Assembly: GCA_963706315.1 (NCBI GenBank)
Contig: CAVPMA010000015.1
Coordinates: 915,744 to 979,743 of the forward strand
DNA from: CALMEC01 sp963706315
Lineage (GTDB): Bacteria > Actinomycetota > Thermoleophilia > Miltoncostaeales > Miltoncostaeaceae
Reading direction: 5' to 3'
Length of the DNA stretch: 64,000 nucleotides
Shown: positions 42,485-50,354 of the stretch, in pieces
Layout: each line of letters starts with the position of its first letter
Numbering within the stretch: the first letter of the stretch is position 1
Notes under the pieces: model-generated
Databases searched by the model: none
The model's input: only the letters and a program-made list of their open reading frames with translations
What the model was told of the DNA's origin: nothing
Position numbers and translations under genes: made by a program

Positions 42485-43132
42485 TCAAGCGACGCTGTCG
42501 AAGAGGATGTCGATCGTGACGTCGGTGAGCGACGCGACGATCCGGTGTGCGGCGAGGGGGACGCCGGGGGTCGACGGCACGCCGATGACGTGCATGCCAG
42601 CCTCGCGGGCGGCGGCCACGCCGGTGGGCGAGTCCTCGAGGGCGATCGCCGCGGACGGGTGCGCCCCGAGGGCGGTGCACGCGGCGAGGTAGAGGTCGGG
42701 CGCGGGCTTGGGGGCGATGCCGTCGCCGGCGCACACGATCGCCGTGAAGACGTCGGGCAGCCCGCTCCGGGTGAGCACGCGGCGGGTGTCGGCCTCGCGG
42801 GTGTTCGACGCGACGCCGACCGGGACTCGGTCGGCGAGTGCGACGACCAGTTCTGTGGCGCCGGGCATCGGGTCGACGCCGTGCTCGTCCACGGCGTCAC
42901 GGTACGCGGTGATGAGCTGGTCGGCGAGAAGGGGCGCGGATCGCCCGGAGGGCTGTCCGACCCATTCCGCGAGTAGCTCGCCGGCGCGGTCGAGTGCGGT
43001 TCCAAGCAGCCGCCGCTTGAGCTCCATCGAGAACGGCACGCCCCACTGCTCGCAGACGGCAATCTCCGCGAGCGTCCAGCGGCTCTCGGTTTCGAGCAGA
43101 AGGCCGTCGCAGTCGAAGACGACCGCCCGGAT
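42485..43132 (-). CDS. HAD-family phosphatase (beta-phosphoglucomutase-like), no canonical start
   Basis: The frame encodes IRAVVFDCDGLLLETESRW, the complete HAD motif I with the DxD pair, then VPVGVASNTREADTRRVL (motif II), PKPAPDLYLAA (motif III) and ALEDSPTGVAAAREAGMHV (motif IV). It resembles beta-phosphoglucomutase-like phosphatases. No ATG, GTG or TTG exists in this frame between the trpB2 stop and motif I. ATC at 43132 is preceded by GGAAG four bases away. The first normal start (GTG 43039) would delete motif I. Either a rare start codon is used or the 5' end is mutated. Confidence 0.7.
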   Translation of the reverse strand: MRAVVFDCDGLLLETESRWTLAEIAVCEQWGVPFSMELKRRLLGTALDRAGELLAEWVGQPSGRSAPLLADQLITAYRDAVDEHGVDPMPGATELVVALADRVPVGVASNTREADTRRVLTRSGLPDVFTAIVCAGDGIAPKPAPDLYLAACTALGAHPSAAIALEDSPTGVAAAREAGMHVIGVPSTPGVPLAAHRIVASLTDVTIDILFDSVA

Positions 43133-43148
43133 CGGTCTTCCAGGGGGG

Positions 43149-44522
43149 TCAGGCGACGAAGTCGACCTCGGGGAGATGCCGCATCGCCTCGGCGATGTCC
43201 TCCTCCGGATACTCGTAGCGGGGGAGCTCGCCGTTCAGGAACTGGTGGTAGGCCATCATGTCGAAGTTCCCGTGCCCCGACAGGTTGAAGAGGATCACCT
43301 TCTCGTCGCCGGTCTCCCGGCACGCGATCGCCTCGTTGATGGCGGCTCGCACCGCATGGTTCGACTCGGGCGCCGGCAGGACGCCTTCGGCGCGGGCGAA
43401 CTGCAATCCGCCTTCGAAGGTGTCGACCTGGTCGATGGCCTGTGCCTCGACGTAGCCGCCGTGCACGAGCGCCGACACCTGGGGTGACATGCCGTGGTAG
43501 CGCAGCCCGCCGGCGTGGATGCCCGCCGGGATGAACGTGTGGCCGAGGGTGTACATCCGGATGATGGGGGCGAGGCCGACTCCGTCGGCGGCGTCCCACG
43601 TGTACTCGCCTTTGGTGAGGGTTGGGCAGGCCGAGGGCTCGACGGCGATGATGCGGGTGCCACGCGCGTTGCGGAGGTTCTCACGCACGAACGGGAACGC
43701 GATGCCGCCGAAGTTGGAGCCGCCGCCCGCGCATCCGATGACGATGTCGGGATACTCGCCGGCGATGTCCATCTGCTTGAGTGCCTCCTCGCCGATGACG
43801 GTCTGGTGGAGGAGGACATGCGGGAGGAACGATCCGAGGCTGTACTTCTTCGCGCCGCCGGACGTGACCGCCGCTTCGATCCCTTCGGAGATCGCGATGC
43901 CGAGCGACCCGGGATGGTCGGGGTTCTCGCTGAGGATCTGGGCGCCGGACTGCGTGTGGGGCGAGGGGCTGGGGTAGACGTCGGCGCCAAAGGACTCCAT
44001 CACGAAGCGCCGGAAGGGCTTCTGGTCGTAGCTCACGCGCACCATGTACACCTCGCAGCCGAGGCCGAACATGCTGCAGGCCATCGCGAGCGCGGATCCC
44101 CATTGGCCTGCGCCGGTCTCGGTGGTGAACGCGGTGGCGCCTTCCTGGCTGGCGTAGAACGCCTGGGCGACGGCGGTGTTGGGCTTGTGGGACCCGACGG
44201 GGGAGACGCCTTCGTACTTGTAGTAGATGTGGGCCGGGGTCTCGAGGGCGTGCTCGAGTCGTCGTGCGCGCAGCAGTGGGGTCGGGCGCCAGAGCTTGTA
44301 GACGTCGCGGACGGGCTCCGGGATCTCGATGTAGTCGTCGCGGGAGACGTCCTGCCCGAGGAGCGCCATCGGGGAGAGGACGGAGAGGAACTCGGGGGTG
44401 ACGGGTTCCTTCGTCTGCGGGTGAAGCGGCGGAGCCATGGGCACCGGCATGTCCGCGTTCATGTTGTACCAGGCGCGCGGAAGCTCGGATTCGGGCAACT
44501 CGAAGCGGGTCTGGGGTGACAT
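43149..44522 (-). CDS. Tryptophan synthase beta-like protein (TrpB2)
   Basis: A 457-residue fold-type-II PLP enzyme of the TrpB2 group. It has WRPTPLLRARRLEHAL (about 78-93), the PLP lysine K113 in PVGSHKPNTAVAQ, TETGAGQWGSALA (about 133-145), the glycine loop IGCAGGGSNFGG and C-terminal FNLSGHGNFDMMAY. TrpB2 proteins make tryptophan from indole and serine, or act independently of TrpA; no trpA is nearby. The ATG at 44522 has GGAGG at 44528-44532. It lies just upstream of the HAD gene. Confidence 0.93.
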   Translation of the reverse strand: MSPQTRFELPESELPRAWYNMNADMPVPMAPPLHPQTKEPVTPEFLSVLSPMALLGQDVSRDDYIEIPEPVRDVYKLWRPTPLLRARRLEHALETPAHIYYKYEGVSPVGSHKPNTAVAQAFYASQEGATAFTTETGAGQWGSALAMACSMFGLGCEVYMVRVSYDQKPFRRFVMESFGADVYPSPSPHTQSGAQILSENPDHPGSLGIAISEGIEAAVTSGGAKKYSLGSFLPHVLLHQTVIGEEALKQMDIAGEYPDIVIGCAGGGSNFGGIAFPFVRENLRNARGTRIIAVEPSACPTLTKGEYTWDAADGVGLAPIIRMYTLGHTFIPAGIHAGGLRYHGMSPQVSALVHGGYVEAQAIDQVDTFEGGLQFARAEGVLPAPESNHAVRAAINEAIACRETGDEKVILFNLSGHGNFDMMAYHQFLNGELPRYEYPEEDIAEAMRHLPEVDFVA

Positions 44523-44704
44523 CGGGACCTCCCTCGTGACCTGTGGGTGGAATCTACCCCTACCGTCCTCGGCCCCGCCGTCTTGAAGCCTGCCGCCGCC
44601 GACCCCTGCCGCGGTCGAGCCCTGTCGCGTCGGAGCCACCGTCCTCGCACCGCCAGACCGCGGCGCGGGCCGGGTTTGATCGGTCATTCGACGAACGCCC
44701 CGTC

Positions 44705-44791
44705 GGTCACTTGTGAACACGCTTGGCCGTCGGGCGGGAGCGCCATCCGCTCGCCAGGCTCAGGCCTCGGTCACTCCTTCCGTTCGTGACC
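44705..44791. promoter_or_regulatory. Candidate operators with GGTCAC half-sites
   Basis: GGTCAC-TT-GTGAAC at 44705-44718 and GGTCAC-N11-GTGACC at 44769-44791 share the same half-site in a divergent gene gap, suggesting binding by a dimeric regulator. No regulator is encoded next to them. Confidence 0.3.
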
Positions 44792-44867
44792 GACGCCGTA
44801 CTTCGCGACGACCCATGTCGCGAGCCTGGTGGCTGTGCTCTGAAAGGATTGACACCCTGGCGTTCGT

Positions 44868-44883
44868 CGGCGATTCGTCGCCG
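44868..44883 (+). other. Hairpin with UUCG tetraloop upstream of ABM gene
   Basis: CGGCGA, loop TTCG and TCGCCG form a six-pair stem closed by the very stable UUCG tetraloop, 33 bases before the ATG at 44917 and after a TTGACA box. It has no T-tract, so a 5' UTR stabiliser is likelier than a terminator. Confidence 0.4.
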
Positions 44884-44916
44884 AAGGAAGCCGGGACGGA
44901 TTGGAAGGAGTGATCG

Positions 44917-45204
44917 ATGTATGCGGTAGTAGGCCGGGTCAAGATCAAGCCGGATCGGGCGGACGAGGCGCTCGCGATGATCGGTGAGAGGGGTATTGCG
45001 ATGCTGCGGGACATGTCAGGGTCGGCGGGCGGCTACTGGGCGCGGACCCTGGAGGGGGACATCATTCAACATTCTTTCTGGCTCTTCGATTCGGAGGAGG
45101 ACGCTCGAGCGGCGGAGGCGACCTTCAACACGCTCCGCGACATGCCCGCCGCGCCAGCGACGTTCGTGAGCGTGGACGTCTGTGAGGTCGTCGGACAGGC
45201 TTAG
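44917..45204 (+). CDS. Antibiotic-biosynthesis-monooxygenase (ABM)-like domain protein
   Basis: A 95-residue single-domain protein: MYAVVGRVKIKPDRADEALAM, GSAGGYWARTLEGDIIQHSFWLF (in two parts) and DSEEDARAAEATFNTL. This is the dimeric alpha/beta-barrel pattern of ABM-like small enzymes and stress proteins. No cofactor residues are visible and the function is unknown. The ATG follows AAGGAG (44905-44910). Confidence 0.75.
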   Translation: MYAVVGRVKIKPDRADEALAMIGERGIAMLRDMSGSAGGYWARTLEGDIIQHSFWLFDSEEDARAAEATFNTLRDMPAAPATFVSVDVCEVVGQA

Positions 45205-45275
45205 GTCCGGCCGAAAGGCGCCCGAGGTCGTCAGGGCTATTCGCGAGCACTGGCCCAGCCGAGGGTGAGCGGTGC

Positions 45276-45797
45276 TCACTCCAGCGCAGCCTGCAGGCGC
45301 GCGAAGGGGACCGCGGGGTTCACGTCGCGGGCGTACTCCATGAGATCCGCCGGATCGCTCGTCGTGATCAGAACGACCACCGCGTCGCGCTCCGGCCCCC
45401 AGCCGAAGAAGTCCTCCCGGTTGAGGTCGCGGCAGGCACCCACGAGCGCCGTGACGACCTCGTCGGAGTCCTCCGGGCCGACCGACTCGGCGATCAGCGC
45501 GTTCGCCTTCGCGAAATCGTCGGGCCCGACAGACCTGTGCTCCCAGTCCGACGTCCGCCACCGTAGCGATCCGGGTTCGTCCGACGCGAGTCGCTCAACC
45601 TGACCGTAGCCGTCTGCTGCGTACCGCTCCGCGACGCGAAGCAGGCCAACCTCGGTGTTGGCGGATGCGGAGACCGTGGGTGTCCCGTCCGCGACCTCGA
45701 GCGCGAAGGCGTAGAAGACGTCGTCCGGGTGAGCATCCCTGAGCTCGCCGAACGCCATCCGTGCCGCGTCGGCCAGCAGGCCGCGAAGCTCGCTCAC
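45276..45797 (-). CDS. DUF4303-like protein
   Basis: A 173-residue protein with the DUF4303 pattern: an N-terminal helix (LRGLLADAARMAFGELRDAHP), VFYAFALEVADG, VASANTE-like segment, SLRWRTSDWEH (about 77-87) and FFGWGPERDAVVVLIT. DUF4303 proteins relate to SMI1/immunity-type folds; the role is unknown. It lies just after ppk2 on the same strand (three bases), so it may be co-transcribed. Confidence 0.68.
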   Translation of the reverse strand: MSELRGLLADAARMAFGELRDAHPDDVFYAFALEVADGTPTVSASANTEVGLLRVAERYAADGYGQVERLASDEPGSLRWRTSDWEHRSVGPDDFAKANALIAESVGPEDSDEVVTALVGACRDLNREDFFGWGPERDAVVVLITTSDPADLMEYARDVNPAVPFARLQAALE

Positions 45798-45800
45798 CCC

Positions 45801-46604
45801 TCAGACGACCTTCACCCTGCGGATCTTCGGATCGAGCTGCGGCCATTCCATTTCGAGGCCTTGCAGCGCGTCCACCAGCAGCTCCGAGACGACGAGGTTG
45901 CGGACCCACTTGCGATCGGCCGGGATCACGTGCCACGGCGCCCACTCCGTCGAGGTCTCCTCGAGCATGACCCGGTAGGCCTCCATGTACTCGTCCCACT
46001 TCTTGCGCTTCTCGAGGTCCTCCGCGTTGAACTTCCAGTTCTTGGTCGGATCGGCGAGCCGCTCGCGCATCTGCACCGCCTGCTCGTCCTTCGACATGTT
46101 CAGCCAGAGCTTCACGATGACGGTGCCCTCGTCCACCAGGTTCCGCTCGAACGCGTTGATCGCGGCGTACCGTGGCCTCCACACGTCCTCGGGGACGAGG
46201 TTCTCGACGCGGACGATCAGGACGTCCTCGTAGTGACTGCGGTTGAAGATCCCGACCTCTCCCCGGGGGGGGCAGCAGGCGTGCACGCGCCACAGGAAGT
46301 CATGGGCAAGCTCGTTCGCGGCCGGCGCCTTGAACGGCGTCACCTTCACCGCCGCCGGGTTCAGCGGCCCGATGCAGTGCTTGACCGTTCCGTCCTTCCC
46401 GGACGCGTCCATCCCCTGGATGACCACCAGCAACGCGTTGCGGCGGTTGGCAGCCAGCAGGGCTCCGAGTTCCGCGAGCCGCTCCCCGAGCTTCAGCGCG
46501 GCCGCCTGGGCCTTCTCCTTGTCGTCCAGCCCGAGTGTTGCATCTGGTGGGAAGTCACCCAGCGAGACCTTCGAACCCGGCTTGACCGTCACTCCGTTGC
46601 GCAT
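45801..46604 (-). CDS. ppk2: Polyphosphate kinase 2 family protein
   Basis: A 267-residue P-loop kinase. Walker A is GMDASGKDG (residues 64-72). FNRSHYEDVLIVRVENLVP (about 140-158, Walker B-like lid region), KLWLNMSKDEQ and the C-terminal WHVIPADRKWVRNLVV are hallmarks of PPK2. The single-domain length fits class I-III enzymes that use polyphosphate to phosphorylate AMP, ADP or GDP. The exact class cannot be set by eye. Confidence 0.92.
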   Translation of the reverse strand: MRNGVTVKPGSKVSLGDFPPDATLGLDDKEKAQAAALKLGERLAELGALLAANRRNALLVVIQGMDASGKDGTVKHCIGPLNPAAVKVTPFKAPAANELAHDFLWRVHACCPPRGEVGIFNRSHYEDVLIVRVENLVPEDVWRPRYAAINAFERNLVDEGTVIVKLWLNMSKDEQAVQMRERLADPTKNWKFNAEDLEKRKKWDEYMEAYRVMLEETSTEWAPWHVIPADRKWVRNLVVSELLVDALQGLEMEWPQLDPKIRRVKVV

Positions 46605-46659
46605 GTCCGCCTCCCGTTCGAGACGGCAGCCTACCCGGCCCCGCTAGTCTCTCTCAGGG

Positions 46660-47646
46660 ATGCTTGATCTCGCTTGGTACTGCCCATCCGAGGGCGACGG
46701 CGCTCACCTCGGTACCCTCGCGCCGGAACGCCCCCCCGCGTTCGACTACCTCCTGCGGGTGGTGCGGGCGGCGGAGCGCGCCGGCGCGCGTGAGATCCTC
46801 ATCCCGACGGGTGCCGTCAACGATTCCTTCGCACCGGACGCGCCGTTCGCCGAGAGCTGGACGACGGCTGCGGCCCTCGCGGCCTGCACCCGGGACATCC
46901 GCCTCATCGTCGCCGTCAACCCGGCGGGGATCTCGGCTGCTCTGGCCGCGCATCAAGCCGAGACCCTCGAAGGGATCGCGCCCGGCCGCATCGCCGTCAA
47001 CCTCGTGGCCGGCGGCGGCCCCGACGACGGCTACGGGCACGCACCGCTCGGCCACGACGAGCGCTACGCCCGGCTGGCGGCGTTCGCCGACACGCTCCGA
47101 ACCCGGTTCCGCGGCCCGCTGTATCTCGGCGGCGCGAGCGAGGCCGCCCGCCGGCTCGGGGCGCGCGTCGCCGACACCTATCTGATGTGGGGTGAGCCTC
47201 CCGACGAGATCGCGGCGCGGATCGATGCGATGCGCAGCCTCGCCGGTCGTCCGATGCGGTTCGGGCTGCGCATCCACATCATCGCGCGCCGATCGGAGCG
47301 CGAGGCCCGCGCGGCCGCCGCCGAGCTGCTGGCGCACGCCCGCGTCCAGGCGGACCGTGCCAGTGAGTACGCGGGCTTCGATTCGATCGGGCAGGCGCGG
47401 ATGAACGCGATTCCCGCCGACCCCGAGTCGTGGGTCGCCCCCGGTTTTTGGGCCGGCATCCGTTCGGTACGCGGGGGCGCTGGTACCGCCCTAGTGGGGC
47501 GGTACGACCAGGTCGCCGGGTGGCTCGGCCGCTACCGGGAGGCCGGCGTCGACCTCGTGATCGGGTCGGGCTATCCGCACCTCGAGGAGGTGGGCCGGGT
47601 GGCGCGCCGCGTGTGGCCTCGCCTGGCGGAGCCGGTGCCCGCGTGA
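46660..47646 (+). CDS. LLM-class flavin-dependent oxidoreductase (SsuD-like)
   Basis: A 328-residue luciferase-like monooxygenase homologue. LAWYCPSEGDGAHLGTLAPE and FDYLLRVVRAAERAGAREIL at the N terminus, LIPTGA, DIRLIVAVNPAGISAALAAH, GRIAVNLVAGGG and YLGGASEAARRLGARVADTYL place it near alkanesulfonate monooxygenase SsuD. It would need reduced FMN or F420 from elsewhere. It is the first gene of an operon with a PLP enzyme, FdrA, a glycosyltransferase and OsmC, and may oxidise a nitrogen- or sulfur-containing substrate there. Its stop overlaps the next start (GTGA). Confidence 0.88.
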   Translation: MLDLAWYCPSEGDGAHLGTLAPERPPAFDYLLRVVRAAERAGAREILIPTGAVNDSFAPDAPFAESWTTAAALAACTRDIRLIVAVNPAGISAALAAHQAETLEGIAPGRIAVNLVAGGGPDDGYGHAPLGHDERYARLAAFADTLRTRFRGPLYLGGASEAARRLGARVADTYLMWGEPPDEIAARIDAMRSLAGRPMRFGLRIHIIARRSEREARAAAAELLAHARVQADRASEYAGFDSIGQARMNAIPADPESWVAPGFWAGIRSVRGGAGTALVGRYDQVAGWLGRYREAGVDLVIGSGYPHLEEVGRVARRVWPRLAEPVPA

Positions 47647-48878
47647 TCCGCCGGGTCGATGCTCGCCCGCCGCGCAACGCCGCCGAGCTCGCGGAGCAGT
47701 TCGGAACCCCGCTGTACGTGTTCGACGGTGCCCGCCTGGCCGCGGAGGCCGAGGCGTTCCGGGCGGCGTGGGGTCCCGCCGTGACGATCGGCTACTCCAT
47801 GAAGAGCAACCCGCTCATGGGCATCGTGTCGCGCCTCCACCGTGCGGGCATGTGGGCGGAGGTCGCCTCAGGATTCGAATACCGCGCGGCACGCCGTGCC
47901 GGCGTGCCCGGCCACGAGATCATCTTCAACGGACCGCACAAGCCTCCGGACGACTTGAAGCAGGCGCTCCGTGAGGGCGCGATGATCATCGCCGACGGCC
48001 CCGAGGAGATCCGCCGCGTCGCAGGCCTCTCGCGTGAGGCTGCGCCGGCGGCGCGGATCGGGCTCCGCCTGTCGCCGCCGGGCCGCGAGGGCGTCGACCG
48101 GTTCGGGATGACCCCTCGTCATGCCGCGGCGGCCGGCCGCGTGCTCGCCGCCGCGGGGCTGCGGCTGACCGGGTTGCACACCCATCTCGGCGCCTATCAG
48201 CTCGGGCCGCTGCCTCCGATGGGGCCGCCGATCCACGGCGTCACGGTGGAGTACCCGGTGCCGGTCGAGCGGTACGCGGCAGCCGCCGCGAACCTCGTGG
48301 CCACCGCCGACGCCATCGGCGGCATCGAATGGCTTGACCTGGGCGGAGGCTGGCCGGCCGCGGCGGGAGTCGAGGCCCATGTCGCGGCCGTGCGCCACGA
48401 ACTCGCGCAGCGGCCGTACCAACTCGTTCTCGAGCCCGGGCGCGCCCTGGTGCGCGACTCCGGCTGGCTGCTCGTGCGGGTGATCGCGCGGCGCGGCCGC
48501 GACGCCGTCGTGGTCGATGCGGGGATCACCCAGGTCCCCTGCGTGCTGTGGAAGCGATCACCGGTCCACGTCGTCGCCCCGCGGGACGGCGAGGCGCGGT
48601 CCACCAGCCTCTTCGGCCCGCTCTGCCTGCAGCACGACGCGATCGCCCGCGACGTCGAGTTGCCGCCGCTTCGCGTCGGGGACCTCGTGTGGGTCGGTCA
48701 GACGGGCGCGTATGCGATGGCGCAGGCGTCGCCGTTCATCCATCTGCGTCCCGCGGCGATCATGGTCGAAGGGGGACGAGGCACGCTGCTGCGCGAGCGT
48801 GAGACCGACGACGAGGCGCTCGGTGCGCAGGCGGAGCCGCTCCTCGTGGGCAACGAGGGAAGGGTCATGGAGGCGTGA
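47643..48878 (+). CDS. Fold-type III PLP enzyme (diaminopimelate/ornithine decarboxylase family)
   Basis: A 411-residue homologue of LysA. It has PLP lysine K54 in IGYSMKSNPL, VASGFEYRAARRAGVP, IIFNGPHKPPDDL, GLHTHLGAYQLG (about 178-189), WLDLGGGWPAA (about 225), ELAQRPYQLVLEPGRALV and a C-terminal WVGQTGAYAMA. The C-terminal half lacks the usual lysA CESxD motif; PLCLQHD stands there instead, so it may act on another amino or carboxy acid. It is translationally coupled to LLM upstream and FdrA downstream (four-base overlaps). Confidence 0.85.
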   Translation: MIRRVDARPPRNAAELAEQFGTPLYVFDGARLAAEAEAFRAAWGPAVTIGYSMKSNPLMGIVSRLHRAGMWAEVASGFEYRAARRAGVPGHEIIFNGPHKPPDDLKQALREGAMIIADGPEEIRRVAGLSREAAPAARIGLRLSPPGREGVDRFGMTPRHAAAAGRVLAAAGLRLTGLHTHLGAYQLGPLPPMGPPIHGVTVEYPVPVERYAAAAANLVATADAIGGIEWLDLGGGWPAAAGVEAHVAAVRHELAQRPYQLVLEPGRALVRDSGWLLVRVIARRGRDAVVVDAGITQVPCVLWKRSPVHVVAPRDGEARSTSLFGPLCLQHDAIARDVELPPLRVGDLVWVGQTGAYAMAQASPFIHLRPAAIMVEGGRGTLLRERETDDEALGAQAEPLLVGNEGRVMEA

Positions 48879-50341
48879 TCGCCAGCGAGGTGCGCCGGGG
48901 CAGGTGGGCCGACAGCGCGAAGCTGCTCGCCGCCGCGCGAGTCGCCGAGTCAACCGACGGCGTCGAGCAGGCCGCCTGCTTCATGGCGACGCCGGCGAAT
49001 CTCGCCGAGGCCCGCGGGATGGGGATGACCGGCGAAGGGATGGACGGCGCCGGTCCGGACGACCTGGTGATCGTCGCGAAGGGCGTTGCCGCCGCCGACG
49101 GCGTTCGCGCCGCCGCGGCCGCGCTCGACGCGCGCCCCGGAGGCGGGGAGCGGGCGGCGACAGCGGTCGCGCCGCGCAACCTGGCCAAGGTGGTTGCCGA
49201 CCTCGCGCTCATCTCCGTGCCCGGCGAGTACGCGGCGCTCGAGTCGCACAAGGCGCTCAGCGCGGGAATGGACGTGCTGCTCTTCAGCGACGGCGTCACG
49301 CTGGAGGATGAGGTCGCTCTGAAGCGCCGGGCCCGCGAGCTCGGGCGGCTGGTGATGGGGCCGGGCTGCGGCACCGCGATCCTCGAGGGCGTGGGCCTGG
49401 CGTTCGCGAACGTCGTCCGGCGCGGTCCGGTGGGCGTCGTGGCCGCCGCCGGCACCGGCGCGCAGGAGGTGACCGTGCTGCTCGACCGGTTCGGCACCGG
49501 TGTGAGCGCGTGCTACGGCACGGGCGGTCGCGACGTGTCCGAGGACGTCGGTGCGATCACGATGCTCGACGCGATCGATCGTCTCGTCGCCGATCCCGAT
49601 ACGGACGTGCTGCTCTGCGTCTCCAAGCCACCCGCCCAGAGCGTCGCAGAGCAGGTGCTCGCGGCACTCGCCGCGACGTCGAAGCCTGCCGCGGTCTGCT
49701 TCGTCGGGGCGACCGGGTTGGACGCTCCCGACGGGGTCACCGTGGCGGCAACCCTCGAAGACGCCGCCGTGGCGGCGGCGCGGCTTGCGGGCGCCAATGC
49801 GCAGGCGGCACCAGCGCCCTCGGTGGACTGGGTGCATCCCGGTCTGGTGCGCGGCCTGTTCTCCGGCGGCACGCTCTGCAGCGAGGCGGCGGCCATCCTG
49901 GCCGATCGCCTGCCTCGGGTCGAGTCGAACGCCGCCGCCGGCGGGGCGATCAAGCTCGCGCCCGGCGAGACGCCCACCACGCACGCCTGCATCGACCTGG
50001 GGGAGGAGGAATACACCCGCGGCCGCCCTCACCCGATGATCGACCCGCTCGCGAGGGCGGAGATGCTCGCGCAGGTCGCGGCCGACCCGGACATCTCGGT
50101 GATCCTCCTCGACGTCGTCCTGGGCTACGGGAGCCACCGCGATCCGGCGGGTGCCCTGGTCCCGGCGATCGGCGACGCCCTCGCGCGACGTGATCGGCTG
50201 GCCGTGGTCGCCCACGTTTGCGGGACCGAGTCCGATCCGCAGGTCCTCTCGCTCCAGGAGGGCGCGCTCGCCGAGGCGGGTGTGCGCCTCGCGCCGACAA
50301 ACGCCAACGCGGCACGGCTCGCCGCCGCGCTGATCGGCTGA
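48875..50341 (+). CDS. fdrA: FdrA-like protein (AllF, oxamate carbamoyltransferase subunit)
   Basis: A 488-residue protein with an acyl-CoA synthetase-like fold. N-terminal EVRRGRWADSAKLLAAAR is followed by RLVMGPGCGTAILEGVGLAF (about 156-175), VGVVAAAGTGAQEVTVLL, YGTGGRDVSEDVG (about 213-225), GLFSGGTLCSEAA (about 327-339) and VILLDVVLGYGSHRDPAG. These match FdrA, renamed AllF in E. coli, part of oxamate carbamoyltransferase with AllG and AllH. The partner genes are 23 kb away. The GTG start overlaps the PLP enzyme by four bases. It is somewhat shorter than E. coli FdrA. Confidence 0.88.
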   Translation: MIASEVRRGRWADSAKLLAAARVAESTDGVEQAACFMATPANLAEARGMGMTGEGMDGAGPDDLVIVAKGVAAADGVRAAAAALDARPGGGERAATAVAPRNLAKVVADLALISVPGEYAALESHKALSAGMDVLLFSDGVTLEDEVALKRRARELGRLVMGPGCGTAILEGVGLAFANVVRRGPVGVVAAAGTGAQEVTVLLDRFGTGVSACYGTGGRDVSEDVGAITMLDAIDRLVADPDTDVLLCVSKPPAQSVAEQVLAALAATSKPAAVCFVGATGLDAPDGVTVAATLEDAAVAAARLAGANAQAAPAPSVDWVHPGLVRGLFSGGTLCSEAAAILADRLPRVESNAAAGGAIKLAPGETPTTHACIDLGEEEYTRGRPHPMIDPLARAEMLAQVAADPDISVILLDVVLGYGSHRDPAGALVPAIGDALARRDRLAVVAHVCGTESDPQVLSLQEGALAEAGVRLAPTNANAARLAAALIG

Positions 50342-50354
50342 GGACCCGCTCCAC

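Larger units (their letters stand above)
44523..44916. other. 394-bp intergenic region with inverted repeats
   Basis: No convincing gene is seen between divergent trpB2 and the ABM gene. It contains the near-palindrome GGTCACTTGTGAAC (44705-44718), GGTCAC/GTGACC spaced by 11 bp (44769-44791), and TCGCGAC/GTCGCGA spaced by 7 bp (44803-44823). A TTGACA box lies at 44849-44854 and a UUCG hairpin at 44868-44883. The base composition is less extreme than in the flanking genes. Confidence 0.5.

Noticed and set aside
44523..44700. T-box or tryptophan riboswitch ahead of trpB2
   Set aside because: No T-box sequence, specifier hairpin or terminator with a T-tract can be found.
44713..44913. 66-residue frame upstream of the ABM gene
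   Set aside because: No ribosome site, no family-like sequence, and it spans the inverted repeats.
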